Below are positions 25,786-34,727 of a stretch of 58,115 nt of DNA, piece by piece. The notes below the pieces were generated by a model that saw nothing but the letters and a program-made list of their open reading frames with translations, had not been told where the DNA came from and ran no database searches. The stretch is from DATMGU01 sp035555315 (GTDB lineage Bacteria; Pseudomonadota; Alphaproteobacteria; ATCC43930; CGMCC-115725). A program made the position numbers and the translations under genes. Each line of letters begins with the position of its first letter. Within the stretch, counting starts at the first letter, position 1. The stretch lies in the NCBI GenBank assembly GCA_035555315.1, contig DATMGU010000090.1:1-58115 (forward strand), read 5' to 3'.

Positions 25786-28029
25786 TCAACCGATCCCGGC
25801 GATCCGGCCAACAGCGTCGGTGACGGAACCGGATGCCAGTTCCGTCAGAGCATCGGTCACACGGTCGACGACGCCACGCCATTCGCGCCATTCCACCTGC
25901 CGGAACTCGCGCAGCAGCGGATACCAAGGACTGCCGGTCGGCTCGGTCAACCAGCGCCATTCCCGGTCAAAACGGTTCATCAGCCAGGCGGGCTTGCCGA
26001 GCGCGCCGGCCAGATGGATGACCGAGGTATCGACGCCGATCACCAGGTCGAGCGTCGCGACCAGCGCCGCGGTATCGGCGAAATCGCCGATCTGATCAGT
26101 GAAATCATGCACGGCGTTCGGCCCGGCATTCCGCGTATCCGCCGAGGCGGGGCCCTTCTGCAAGGAGACGAAGGAGACATTCGGTACCGCCAACAGCGGC
26201 GCCAACCGCGCGAACGGAACCGACCGCCGGGCGTCGACATCGAGACCCGGATTGCCAGCCCAGACCAAGCCGACCTTGAGCCCCGGCAGGCCCTCCAGCT
26301 TGGCGCGCCAGCCCTCGACCAGGAGGGGATCGGCGGCGAGATAGGGTACCTCGCCGGGAATCGTCTCCAGCGTCGTACCGAAGAGATGCGGCAGGCTCAT
26401 CAGCGGGCATTGCACGTCGAAGACGGGCAGCGTCTCGCCCACCGCGTAGATGCCGTCGAAGCCGGTCATTTGCCCGAGCAGCCGTCGATTCGCCCGCTCG
26501 ACCTCGAGGATCAGCTTTGGCCGCTCACCATATTGCGCGAGATAACGCGACGCCAGCAGAGGGAGGTAGCGACAGAACTGCAGGGTATCGCCCAAGCCCT
26601 GCTCGGCATAGACCAGCATCCGTCGCTCGCTGAGCGCTTCGCCGCGCCAGAGCGGCTGTGGGAAATTCCGCCGCGGCGACAAAAAGCTTTTGGCGCTCCA
26701 GCGGTGTTCGTACTCGGCCCAGCCCTCCTCGAACCGCCCCATCAGCAGGCAGAACATGGCGAGGTTCAGCCGTGCGCCGAAATCGCCGGGGTTGAGCGCC
26801 ACCGATCGGCGATGACATGCCTCAGCCTCGTCGAACCGGTTGAGATCGGCCAGCACGGTCCCGAGATTGCTGAGGCAATCCGGGAAATCTGGGCGGAGCG
26901 ACAGGGCCTGCCGATAACAGGCCTCCGCCTCGACCGGCCGCGACAGCTTGTGCAGGGCCGCGCCCAGATTCATATGCGCGTCCGGAAAATCCGGATTGAT
27001 GCGGAGAGCGGCGTGCAGGGGTTCCAGCGCTTCCTCGGACCGGCCGAGCTCCTTCAGCGCCGCCCCCAAATTGCTGAACGCCTCGACGAAGTCCGGCCGC
27101 AAGCGGAGCGCCTCCCGATAGGAGGGGATGGCGAATTCCGGGTGGCCGCGATGCATCGCCACGTTGCCGAGATGCAGATGCGAGTCGGCATGGGCAGGGT
27201 CCAGGCGCAGAGCCTGTTCGTGACAAGGCAACGCCTCGTCGAGGCGGCCGAGATCCTCCAGCGCTGCTCCCAAATTGTGCCAGGCATGGGCCTGATCGGG
27301 TGCCGCGCGCACCGCCGCCGACCAGATCTCATGAACCTCGTCCAATCGGCCGAGGCGCTTCAACCCGATCGAAAGATTGGTATAGGCCGCCAAGAAGCCC
27401 GGCCGATGCTCGATAGCCTGACGATAGGGCGCCACCGCCTCGGCGTCCCGCCCCTGACGCAGTAGGAAATTGGCGTAATTGAAATGCGCTTCGGGATTGT
27501 TCGGGTCGAGCTGGCGGGCCTTGGTGAAGCAGACCACCGCCTCGTCATGCTGGCCCAAAGCGGCGAGCGTGCTGGCCAGATTGTTGTAGATCTCGGCGCT
27601 GTCCGGCAGCCGATGCAGCAGATCGCGGAAACAGGCGACCGCCTCGGCCAAATTTCCCTGGGCCTTGAGCGTCGCCGCCAGCCGATTGAGCGCGTCCAGA
27701 TTGGCCGGATCCAGCACCGCGGCGCGGCGGTAATGCAGCTGCGCGTCGTCGAGCCGCCCGGCGGCCGACAGCCCATTGGCCAGGCTGAAATGGAACGGCG
27801 AGGAGTGTGGGTCGAGCTGGACCGCGCGCTCGAGCGGCGTCAGCGCAGCTTCCCAACGTCCCTGGGCCAAGGCCAGAAGACCCAGTAGATTGATGCTTGG
27901 CGCGTGATCGGGATCGGCCGCGATGGCATCCCGGCAAGCGCGCTCGGCATCGTCCATTTGGCCGAGTTTCAACCAGCCAACGGCGTCTTGGAACAGCAGG
28001 TCGGCAGGGGGTTCGGCGGCATTTATCAT
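25786..28029 (-). CDS. Tetratricopeptide-repeat protein with glycosyltransferase-like C-terminus
   Basis: This 747-residue protein has about twelve 34-residue TPR units in residues 10-430, for example AVQLDPHSSPFHFSLANGLSA and LRLDPAHADSHLHLGNVAMHRG. The C-terminal domain, about 460-735, has LVYAEQGLGDTLQFCRYLPLLA, VGLVWAGNPGLDVDARRSVPF and IGVDTSVIHLAGALGKPAWLM. That domain resembles GT9/GT41-like glycosyltransferases that often follow TPR arrays. The donor and target are unknown; protein or polysaccharide glycosylation is plausible. It lies 95 nt downstream of the cytochrome c gene. Confidence 0.88.
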   Translation of the reverse strand: MINAAEPPADLLFQDAVGWLKLGQMDDAERACRDAIAADPDHAPSINLLGLLALAQGRWEAALTPLERAVQLDPHSSPFHFSLANGLSAAGRLDDAQLHYRRAAVLDPANLDALNRLAATLKAQGNLAEAVACFRDLLHRLPDSAEIYNNLASTLAALGQHDEAVVCFTKARQLDPNNPEAHFNYANFLLRQGRDAEAVAPYRQAIEHRPGFLAAYTNLSIGLKRLGRLDEVHEIWSAAVRAAPDQAHAWHNLGAALEDLGRLDEALPCHEQALRLDPAHADSHLHLGNVAMHRGHPEFAIPSYREALRLRPDFVEAFSNLGAALKELGRSEEALEPLHAALRINPDFPDAHMNLGAALHKLSRPVEAEACYRQALSLRPDFPDCLSNLGTVLADLNRFDEAEACHRRSVALNPGDFGARLNLAMFCLLMGRFEEGWAEYEHRWSAKSFLSPRRNFPQPLWRGEALSERRMLVYAEQGLGDTLQFCRYLPLLASRYLAQYGERPKLILEVERANRRLLGQMTGFDGIYAVGETLPVFDVQCPLMSLPHLFGTTLETIPGEVPYLAADPLLVEGWRAKLEGLPGLKVGLVWAGNPGLDVDARRSVPFARLAPLLAVPNVSFVSLQKGPASADTRNAGPNAVHDFTDQIGDFADTAALVATLDLVIGVDTSVIHLAGALGKPAWLMNRFDREWRWLTEPTGSPWYPLLREFRQVEWREWRGVVDRVTDALTELASGSVTDAVGRIAGIG

Positions 28030-28067
28030 GCCGCTGAGCCTAAAAGATCATGCTTAACGAATCCTTG

Positions 28068-28105
28068 CCTGGGCGAAGCCAGCCGTGGGCCTGGGCGAAG
28101 CCAGG
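28068..28105. repeat. Tandem hairpin-forming repeat
   Basis: CCTGGGCGAAGCCAG occurs at 28068-28082 and 28090-28104, 22 bp apart. Each copy can fold on itself (CCTGG/CCAGG arms; TTCG loop on the minus strand). It lies between the cytochrome c stop and the TPR gene start, so it may act as a terminator or RNA-stability element, or be a REP-like sequence. Confidence 0.55.
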
Positions 28106-28124
28106 CTGGGGTCGCGCCGTGCCG

Positions 28125-28676
28125 CTATCTCCCCGGTTTTGGGGAATTGACGGGGTTGGCACCGAAGCGGAGATCGCAAGACGGCGGATAGGTCCAATCG
28201 CCGGGCAGGTCGGCCAGGCTGGGGCCGCCCGGGTTTTGCGCCGCCTGATAGGCCCGCACACCGGCCGGCCAGCGGCTTTTTATATAGGCGATGACCGCGT
28301 GGATTTGTCCCGGATCGAGCGTGCCAGCGAAGGCCGGCATGGCCGAGCGATAGCCGGGCGGCGCCACATTGGCGAGCCCGTTCGCCGTAAGATCGTAGAG
28401 GGCGGCGTCGGAATGCTGCCAGGTATGGCCGGTCGCGTCATGCGGCGGTGCCGGCAGCATGCCATCGGCACCAGGCTTCCACCAATCCGGCTGGCCCTGC
28501 AACTCCGTACCGTGACAGGCGGCGCAATGCTGGGCATAGACCAGGCCGCCGGCGGTGACCACCGCCGGAACATCTCGCGGGACGACCAGCGCCGCTTTGC
28601 CGCCATGCCGGCCTATGGCCAACCGGTCATAGGCGGTTACCAGGCCCGCGGCGACAACAATCGATGCCAGCACCAC
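28125..28676 (-). CDS. Class I cytochrome c
   Basis: A membrane-anchored or secreted c-type cytochrome of at least 183 residues. Heme-binding motif CAACH lies in GGLVYAQHCAACHGTELQG, with a likely Met ligand in RSAMPAFAGTLDPGQIHAVIAYIKSRWP. GTG 28676 is the first conventional start but leaves no basic N-terminus. The same frame is open upstream to CTG 28736, which overlaps the Sco1 stop (CTGA), follows AAGGAG by 8 nt, and would supply an Arg-rich segment before the membrane helix; that start is attractive. The Sco1 gene is directly upstream. Confidence 0.88.
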   Translation of the reverse strand: MVLASIVVAAGLVTAYDRLAIGRHGGKAALVVPRDVPAVVTAGGLVYAQHCAACHGTELQGQPDWWKPGADGMLPAPPHDATGHTWQHSDAALYDLTANGLANVAPPGYRSAMPAFAGTLDPGQIHAVIAYIKSRWPAGVRAYQAAQNPGGPSLADLPGDWTYPPSCDLRFGANPVNSPKPGR

Positions 28677-28732
28677 GCCGATCCGCCAGCCTCCGGCCCC
28701 CCGGCCGCGACGCGTCGTTCCCGCCCCATCGC

Positions 28733-29323
28733 TCAGGAGATCAACTCCTTCAGCTTCGCCGACATCTGCTCCGGCGAGGTTTCATGGGTGAAATTGGCGA
28801 CGAACCGGCCCTTGGGATCCATGACGTAGATGATCGAGCTGTGATCCATGTCGTAATTGCCCGCCGTATCGGCCGGATGTTTTTTCGCATAGACGCGATA
28901 TTGCTTGGCCGCCTGGTCGACCTGCTGCTGCGTACCGGTAAGCCCGATGATGTCGGGCGCGAAGGCTGAGGTATAGTCCCTCATCACCTCGACCGTATCG
29001 CGATCCGGGTCGACGGTCACGAACAGCGGTTGGACCGCCCCCCGCTTCGCCCCCAAACCATCCAGTGCCAGCGCCATGTCGTTGAGCGCGGTCGGACAAG
29101 CGTCCGGACAATGCGTGTAGCCGAAATAGATCAGCATCCATTTGCCGCGATAACTCTGATCGGTGACCGTATGGCCGGTCTGGTCGACCAGTTCGAATGG
29201 CCCGCCGATCGAGGTGGTCGCGGCCGTCCGGTTGGTCTCGACCTCCTGATAGGCGATGTAGCCGACGGCAGCCAGCAGCACGACGGCCACGACCCCAACC
29301 AGGGTAAGATGGCTCCGCTGCAT
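28733..29323 (-). CDS. SCO1/SenC family copper chaperone
   Basis: The 196-residue protein has one N-terminal membrane anchor (about 7-25) and a periplasmic thioredoxin fold. Copper ligands are Cys72 and Cys76 in YTHCPDACPT and His161 in NYDMDHSSIIYVM. Sco proteins load the CuA site of cytochrome c oxidase or maintain thiols. The ATG at 29323 has GGAGG upstream, and the longer frame is not needed. It is coupled to the cytochrome c gene, which fits a respiratory copper role. Confidence 0.93.
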   Translation of the reverse strand: MQRSHLTLVGVVAVVLLAAVGYIAYQEVETNRTAATTSIGGPFELVDQTGHTVTDQSYRGKWMLIYFGYTHCPDACPTALNDMALALDGLGAKRGAVQPLFVTVDPDRDTVEVMRDYTSAFAPDIIGLTGTQQQVDQAAKQYRVYAKKHPADTAGNYDMDHSSIIYVMDPKGRFVANFTHETSPEQMSAKLKELIS

Positions 29324-29604
29324 GGGATTTCCTCCGTTACTACGCCTGGTCCGCCGAGAGATCATGCCGGTACTCCCGCCATCCTGCTGATCCTGCCGCC
29401 GAGACCCGGCGCCGATCAGCGATACGAGGGAGCATCGTCCATCGATCCGCCTCAGGCTGGGATATGGTCCATTGCCGCACCCCACGCATCAGCCCCGCTG
29501 TCAAATTCATGCCGCTGTCTAATTGACCGGCGTTGCGGGCTGGCATCCGTCACATCCCGGGCCTAGCTTTGTGAGGTAACCCTTCAGCGACGGAGACCCG
29601 ACCC

Positions 29605-30345
29605 ATGTCCGACAGCTTTCTCGAGAACGCCTTCGCGATGCCCATATTCAGCCCCAGCTACCCGCGTGGGCCGTATCGGTTCGTCCATCGCGAATATATG
29701 GTCATCACTTATGAAAGCGATCCACAGCTGGTCCGCGCGGCGGTGCCGGAACCGCTGCGGCCGGTCGGTAACCTGGTCGCCTATGAGTGGATGAAGATGC
29801 CCGACAGCTCCGGTTTCGGCGATTATACCGAGACCGGTCAGGTGATCCCCTGCACGCTGGACGGCGAGCCGGTCAATTTCCCGGTGCAGATGTATCTGGA
29901 CGACGAACCGCCGATCACCGCCGGCCGCGAGATCTGGGGCTTTCCCAAGAAATACGCGCATCCGAAGTTGGAGCTGGCGCGCGACACACTGACCGGTACC
30001 CTGCATTACGCCGGCGAGCGGGTAGCGATGGGCACCATGGCGTACAAGCACGAGGATCACAGCCACGACCATGGCGAGACCCTGGCCTCCCTCACCAAGA
30101 CCCAGGTGACGCTGAAGCTGATCCCGGATGTCGATGGCACGCCAAAGATCGCCCAATTGGTCGCCTTCGCGATGACCGACGTCACCGTGCACGGCTCCTG
30201 GGCCGGACCCGGACGGCTGCATCTGGTACCGCATGTCAATTGCCGCGTCGCCGATCTGCCGGTCGGCCGGATCGTCGGCGCCAAGCATTACATCGCCGAT
30301 ATGACGCTGCCTTATGGCAGGGTCGTGCATGACTATCTGGCGTGA
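29605..30345 (+). CDS. adc: Acetoacetate decarboxylase
   Basis: This enzyme decarboxylates acetoacetate to acetone through a Schiff base. The 246 residues contain the Lys pair at 115-116 in EIWGFPKKYAHP, the same numbering as the clostridial enzyme. Also present are FVHREYMVITYESDP, EWMKMPDSSGFGDYTE and the C-terminal MTLPYGRVVHDYL. Some ADC-fold proteins have other activities, but the lysines and length support true Adc. It is transcribed alone, divergent from the Sco1 unit and convergent with the XRE regulator. Confidence 0.92.
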   Translation: MSDSFLENAFAMPIFSPSYPRGPYRFVHREYMVITYESDPQLVRAAVPEPLRPVGNLVAYEWMKMPDSSGFGDYTETGQVIPCTLDGEPVNFPVQMYLDDEPPITAGREIWGFPKKYAHPKLELARDTLTGTLHYAGERVAMGTMAYKHEDHSHDHGETLASLTKTQVTLKLIPDVDGTPKIAQLVAFAMTDVTVHGSWAGPGRLHLVPHVNCRVADLPVGRIVGAKHYIADMTLPYGRVVHDYLA

Positions 30346-30423
30346 GGCTGATTGGGCGAGGTCTGGCGTGTGGGACAGGGGAAAGCGATCTCACGCGATT
30401 GATGCGGGGTTCACTCTCATGCA

Positions 30424-30438
30424 GCCGGATGATCCGGC
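30424..30438. terminator. Inverted repeat between convergent genes
   Basis: GCCGGA, TGA loop and TCCGGC form a 6-bp stem between the ends of adc and the XRE regulator gene. It may terminate either strand, though it lacks a T-run. Confidence 0.3.
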
Positions 30439-30481
30439 AGCGTGGCCAACTCGACGCCAATATCCATTCAGAATATCGCGC

Positions 30482-31123
30482 TCACCCGACATTCTCGACA
30501 TAGGTCATGACCAGATACATGACCGCGTCGACCCGCCCCACATTGCGGTAGCTGTGTGGCACATGCGCCTCGAAGACGATCGCGTCGCCCTGGGATAGTC
30601 GGTAGATGCCGGTCGCGGTGCCGATCTCCACCTCGCCGACGGAGACCACCAGGTTTTCCATGGTCCCCGGCGCGTGCGGATCGGCCTCCTCGACGGCACC
30701 GCGCTTCAACGTCAATTCGTAGAATTCGACCCGCCGCTCGTTCTGGAACGGGAACAGTGCGCGTGAGGCGAAGCTGCCATCGCGGGAACTGAGGATCTTG
30801 CCCTCGGCGGATTTCAGCACCACGGTGCCCGGCGTGTCGCTCTGGCTGGTCAAGGTCGAGAACGGCACGTCGAGCGCGCTGGCGATCTTCCACAAGAGGC
30901 CGATCGTCGGCACGCTGCGACCATGCTCGACCTGGCTCAACATCGCTCGGCTGACGCCGGAGCGTTTGGCGAGTTGCTCCATCGAATAGGCGCGCGCCTG
31001 ACGCAGCCGCTTCAGATTCCGGCCAATCAGCAGCGCCAGCTCGTCGATTGATTCAGCTGATGGCGGGTCGGCCGCACCAGGGGCCTGATCGAGAGGGATA
31101 TCGTCGATACTGAGGTCGTTCAT
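30482..31123 (-). CDS. XRE-family regulator with C-terminal cupin
   Basis: A 213-residue HTH-cupin regulator. After a short acidic N-terminus, residues about 30-90 form an XRE helix-turn-helix (GRNLKRLRQARAYSMEQLAK, RSGVSRAMLSQVEHGRSVPT). The C-terminal cupin includes HAPGTMENLVVSVGEVEI and GDAIVFEAHVPHSYRNVG. Such proteins sense small molecules and often control neighbouring metabolic genes. It is divergent from the sulfite/nitrite reductase gene across a 174-bp gap containing a TTGAC palindrome, so control of that gene is likely. Confidence 0.9.
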   Translation of the reverse strand: MNDLSIDDIPLDQAPGAADPPSAESIDELALLIGRNLKRLRQARAYSMEQLAKRSGVSRAMLSQVEHGRSVPTIGLLWKIASALDVPFSTLTSQSDTPGTVVLKSAEGKILSSRDGSFASRALFPFQNERRVEFYELTLKRGAVEEADPHAPGTMENLVVSVGEVEIGTATGIYRLSQGDAIVFEAHVPHSYRNVGRVDAVMYLVMTYVENVG

Positions 31124-31218
31124 CGATCAACTGGTACCACCCGCCGGAACGACGGTCAGGTGTTTTATGCCAAATGCCGTCTCGCGCCGCCACTATTTTC
31201 GATTGCCGACATAATATC

Positions 31219-31240
31219 TTGACGGTCAACATATTGACGG
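31219..31240. promoter_or_regulatory. Palindrome plus half-site in the xre-reductase gap
   Basis: TTGACGGTCAA (31219-31229) is a perfect 5-bp-arm palindrome, followed after 4 nt by TTGACGG (31234-31240). Its location between the divergent regulator and reductase genes suggests an operator. Confidence 0.45.
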
Positions 31241-31297
31241 GCTTGATGGCGACCATAGTGCTTAAGCCTGTCACGGGCGCCTTTCGATGGCGGTTAT

Positions 31298-33079
31298 ATG
31301 ACTGAGTTGGTCGACGAACCGGTACTCTCCCCGGCAGAGGTTTCCGCCGAGAATAGCCCACCGCGGGGTTTGAAGCCGCAAACCAAGGTCGAGGCGGTGA
31401 AGGCCGCGAGTCGTCACCTCCGCGGCTCGATCGCAGCGGGCTTGGCCGAGGGGGGCGACCGGTTCGGCGGCGGCGATCCACAATTGCTGAAGTTCCACGG
31501 CATCTATGAAGGCTATGATCGGGACAGCGCCACCGCCTTGAAACAACGCGGCGAGCAAAAGCGCGCCGAGTTCATGGCGCGCGTCAAGCTGCCGGCCGGG
31601 CAGTTATCGGCCGAACAATATCTGGCACTCGATGCGCTGGGACAGCGTTACGGCGGCGACCAATTGCGCATCACGACGCGCCAGGGCATCCAATTCCACG
31701 GCGTGATCAAGCGCGACCTCAAAGCCACCATCGCGGAAATCAACGCGGCGCTGATGACGACCTTCGGCGCCTGCGGCGACGTGGTGCGCAATGTCACAGC
31801 CTCGCCGGCGCCGATCGCCGACGCGGTCCATCGACGCCTACAGCGGGATGCCATCCTGCTCTCGGAGGCCCTGACACCCCGGACGCGCGGCTATCACGAG
31901 ATCTGGATCGACGATGAACGGGTCGACGAAGCCGACGCTCAAGCTATCCGAGACGAAGCCGATCCGCTCTATGGCGAGACCTACCTACCGCGCAAATTCA
32001 AGATCGGCCTGGCGGTGCCCGAGGATAATTGGGTCGATGTCCTGACCAACGATCTGGGCATCATCGCCTTGTTCGAGGGTGACCACCTGATCGGCTATAA
32101 TCTGGCGGTCGGCGGTGGCTTGGGCATGACCCATAACAAGCCGGCAACTTACCCTCGCCTCGCCACGCCGGTCGCGTTCGTCGAGCCAGATCAGTTGCTG
32201 GCGGCCGTCAAGGCGGTGATCGGCGTGCAGCGCGACCACGGCGATCGCGCCAACCGCAAGCATGCGCGGTTGAAATATCTGGTCGATGAACGCGGCCTCG
32301 CCTGGATCAAGGCGGCGGTCGAACGCCATTTGGGCCATCCGGTCGCCCCACCGAGGCCGATGCCAAAATTTGCCGTGCGCGATCATATGGGCTGGCATGA
32401 ACAGGGCGACGGCAATTGGTATTACGGGCTGCCGATCCCGTCCGGCCGCATCATCGATAACGGCGAAATCGAGCTGACGACGGCGCTGCGCCAGGTGTTT
32501 CAAACGATCCCGTGCCGACCGATCCTGACGCCGACCCAGGACATGCTGATCGCCGATATCGCCCCGGCAGACCGCGCGCGGGTGATCGACCTCCTGAAAC
32601 TGCATGGCGTCACCCCGGCCGAGGCACAGTCGCCGGTCGAACGCTGGGCGCTCGCCTGCCCGGCGCTACCGACCTGCGGCCTGGCCTTGACCGAGGCGGA
32701 GCGTGCCCGCGGCGAGATCATCGGTCCAATCGAGGCCGCCTTGCGGCGCCACGGGTTGGGAGAGGAGCGCCTGGCGATCCGCATCACCGGATGCCCGAAC
32801 GGCTGTGCCCGCCCCTATGCCGGGGATATCGGTATCGTCGGCCGCATGCCCGGCTATTACGCGATCTTCCTGGGCGGCGATTTCGAGGGAACCCGCCTCA
32901 ACACCAAAGCCTTCGAACGCGTGGCCCTGACCGATATCTCGGCCGTGCTGGAGCCGATCTTCGGCCGGTTCGCCGCCGAGCGCTTAGTCGGCGAAGGGTT
33001 CGGTGACTTCTGTCACCGGATCGGCGTGGCAGAACTCACCGGCTCTGTGCCGGCACAGAGCGACCGCAAGTCCGGTTGA
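31298..33079 (+). CDS. Siroheme sulfite/nitrite reductase (CysI-like)
   Basis: A 593-residue siroheme/4Fe-4S reductase for six-electron reduction of sulfite to sulfide (or nitrite to ammonia). It has the duplicated ferredoxin-like halves with GDQLRITTRQGIQFHGVIK and DVVRNVTASPAPI. The cluster ligands are Cys in CPALPTCGLAL and in ITGCPNGCARPYAGDIGIVG. SHLRGSI-like ASRHLRGSIAAGLAEGGDRF and the overall order fit the sulfite reductase beta subunit. The partner flavoprotein or ferredoxin reductase is not nearby. A cupin gene overlaps its stop codon. Confidence 0.9.
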   Translation: MTELVDEPVLSPAEVSAENSPPRGLKPQTKVEAVKAASRHLRGSIAAGLAEGGDRFGGGDPQLLKFHGIYEGYDRDSATALKQRGEQKRAEFMARVKLPAGQLSAEQYLALDALGQRYGGDQLRITTRQGIQFHGVIKRDLKATIAEINAALMTTFGACGDVVRNVTASPAPIADAVHRRLQRDAILLSEALTPRTRGYHEIWIDDERVDEADAQAIRDEADPLYGETYLPRKFKIGLAVPEDNWVDVLTNDLGIIALFEGDHLIGYNLAVGGGLGMTHNKPATYPRLATPVAFVEPDQLLAAVKAVIGVQRDHGDRANRKHARLKYLVDERGLAWIKAAVERHLGHPVAPPRPMPKFAVRDHMGWHEQGDGNWYYGLPIPSGRIIDNGEIELTTALRQVFQTIPCRPILTPTQDMLIADIAPADRARVIDLLKLHGVTPAEAQSPVERWALACPALPTCGLALTEAERARGEIIGPIEAALRRHGLGEERLAIRITGCPNGCARPYAGDIGIVGRMPGYYAIFLGGDFEGTRLNTKAFERVALTDISAVLEPIFGRFAAERLVGEGFGDFCHRIGVAELTGSVPAQSDRKSG

Positions 33080-33462
33080 TGTCGAAGAATCTTCAGATAG
33101 CTCGGCCCAGTTCCCCACGACCCGCTGTCTCATTGGCCGACACCAATCCGCTCGACGGTCCGACCGACGAACCCTGGAAGAGCACCGAACTGCTGGAGGT
33201 CAACGGCAACAAGGTGCGCTTTCGAGTCATGCGGGACGCCGAGGCTCGGTGGCATACCCATAAGGGAAGCGACGAGTTCTTCCTGATCCTCTCCGGCACC
33301 GTCACAATCGACACGCGTGAGGGTGGCGAAGACGGCACGGTGACAAGCCATACCCTACAACCGGGGCAGATGCTCGCCGTGCATCCCGGCAACGAACACC
33401 GCGCCCGTTGCCAAGGCAGGGCGACGCTGGTCGTCATAGATGCCATCGACAGGCTAGGGTGA
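33079..33462 (+). CDS. Cupin-domain protein
   Basis: A 127-residue single cupin. RDAEARWHTHKGSDEFFLIL gives the HxH...E metal-binding pattern, and MLAVHPGNEHRARCQG supplies the second His motif. The ATG overlaps the TGA of the sulfite reductase gene (TGATG), implying translational coupling. The first 35 residues are non-conserved. Function is unknown; a role with the reductase or in sensing its substrate is inferred from the overlap only. Confidence 0.85.
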   Translation: MSKNLQIARPSSPRPAVSLADTNPLDGPTDEPWKSTELLEVNGNKVRFRVMRDAEARWHTHKGSDEFFLILSGTVTIDTREGGEDGTVTSHTLQPGQMLAVHPGNEHRARCQGRATLVVIDAIDRLG

Positions 33463-33591
33463 ACGGTTCTCCATCGGCATTATTTTGGGGATGACTGGGG
33501 CGGGCGGCCCGCGATATCGTCCCGGACGGCAACCGCACATTGATCAGCTTCTTCACCGGTAATTTACGGTTTTGGACTAGGTCTCAACCCT

Positions 33592-34551
33592 ATGGTTCAC
33601 GCGCGCCAAGCAACACCAGTCCAACCGCCGCCCGACCTCAAGCTCCCGATCGAGGAGGCTGGCCTGACCGAGGCCATGCTTGAGATCGTTCCGGGAGCGG
33701 TCGTGCATGGCGACTCGTCCGGCATCATCCGCGGCTGCAATACCGCGTTTCGATCGCTGGTCGGGCGCCCCATGGAGCAAATCATCGGCCGCCCGGTGAG
33801 CGACCTCTTGCCGGGTGCCGTCCCCTTGCTGGAGGCCGGATCGGCCGCCAATGGCGAGACGGGCGGTCCGCCTCCTGGGCTATCGGGACTATCAGCGATC
33901 GATCGCTTCGAAACCGTCTTCGAGCGGGCGAACGGCACGATCTGCCATTTGTCGGTCGCGGCGCGCCTGCTGCGCGACGCCGACGGTTCCGTGATCGGTT
34001 TCGTGCAAAGCCTGTTCGACGTTACCGAGCGCAAAACGCTCGAAGCCGAGATCGGGTATCTAATATCGACCGATGCCTTGACCGGCGCACTGAACCGGCG
34101 GGCCTACATGACCGCGGCGGAAGTGGAAATCGCCCGGGGCCTGCGCTATCGCACACCGACCGCGTTCCTGATGATCGAGATCGATCAGTTCGATCGGGTC
34201 GACGAAGCCTATGGCCAAGCGGCCGGCGATGAAGCGGTCAAACGCGTGTCGGAGGTCATCCGAACCACCCTGCGCGAGCATGATCTGGTCGGCCGGCTCG
34301 GCCGGCATCGGTTCAGCGCCGTGCTGCCGGAAACCGACCAGCCCGAGGCGGAGCGGGCCGGTGAGCGGGTCTGCCAGGCGATCGAGGGGACTACCATCAT
34401 CGCCGATACGGGCTGCTTCCATGTGACCGTCAGCATCGGCCTTGCGACCTCTCTCGCCGATGCCGACAGCGCCGAGATCGCCCTGATGCGGGCCGATGAA
34501 GGGCTGGGCAGCGCGCGGCAGGGCGGTCGGAACCGGGTCGTCGCCGCCTAG
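33592..34551 (+). CDS. PAS-GGDEF protein with degenerate active site
   Basis: A 319-residue cytoplasmic signalling protein. A PAS domain (about 28-150, with PGAVVHGDSSGIIRGCN and FVQSLFDVTERKTLEAEI) precedes a GGDEF domain starting STDALTGALNRRAYMT. The signature motif is GRHRF (237-241) instead of GGDEF, so diguanylate cyclase activity is improbable. The upstream RxxD inhibitory-site pattern is kept as R228-E-H-D231. It may therefore be a c-di-GMP receptor rather than an enzyme. There is no membrane segment. A terminator hairpin follows. Confidence 0.88.
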   Translation: MVHARQATPVQPPPDLKLPIEEAGLTEAMLEIVPGAVVHGDSSGIIRGCNTAFRSLVGRPMEQIIGRPVSDLLPGAVPLLEAGSAANGETGGPPPGLSGLSAIDRFETVFERANGTICHLSVAARLLRDADGSVIGFVQSLFDVTERKTLEAEIGYLISTDALTGALNRRAYMTAAEVEIARGLRYRTPTAFLMIEIDQFDRVDEAYGQAAGDEAVKRVSEVIRTTLREHDLVGRLGRHRFSAVLPETDQPEAERAGERVCQAIEGTTIIADTGCFHVTVSIGLATSLADADSAEIALMRADEGLGSARQGGRNRVVAA

Positions 34552-34625
34552 CGGGGGGCCTATCCCGCGCAAACGCCGATGGTGGCTCGTGGGCACGTCG
34601 ATTGTGACAGTCCCATGAAAACCCC

Positions 34626-34652
34626 CCGGCCTTTGTAAAGCCGGTTCTTTTT
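34626..34652 (+). terminator. Rho-independent terminator after the GGDEF gene
   Basis: CCGGC-CTTT-GT-AAAG-CCGG forms a stem with one bulge, followed by TTCTTTTTT. It ends the PAS-GGDEF transcript and isolates the ABC transporter operon. Confidence 0.75.
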
Positions 34653-34727
34653 AAGTTGGTTTTCCCAATGAGCTAGGCTACTGACCGCCGCAGGAAATCG
34701 AGAAATCCTGTTGGGGGAGTCAGTCCG

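Noticed and set aside
25558..27465. 635-codon plus-strand frame over the TPR gene
   Set aside because: Reads antisense to regular TPR units; the translation has an artefactual periodic pattern mirroring the repeats.
27000..28029. Regular repeat spacing suggestive of an array
   Set aside because: The about 102-bp periodicity reflects TPR coding units, not CRISPR repeats; there is no conserved direct repeat with unique spacers.
34656..34727. Promoter boxes upstream of the ABC permease
   Set aside because: TTGGTT and TAGGCT are present, but the spacing is far from 17 bp, so no promoter is called.
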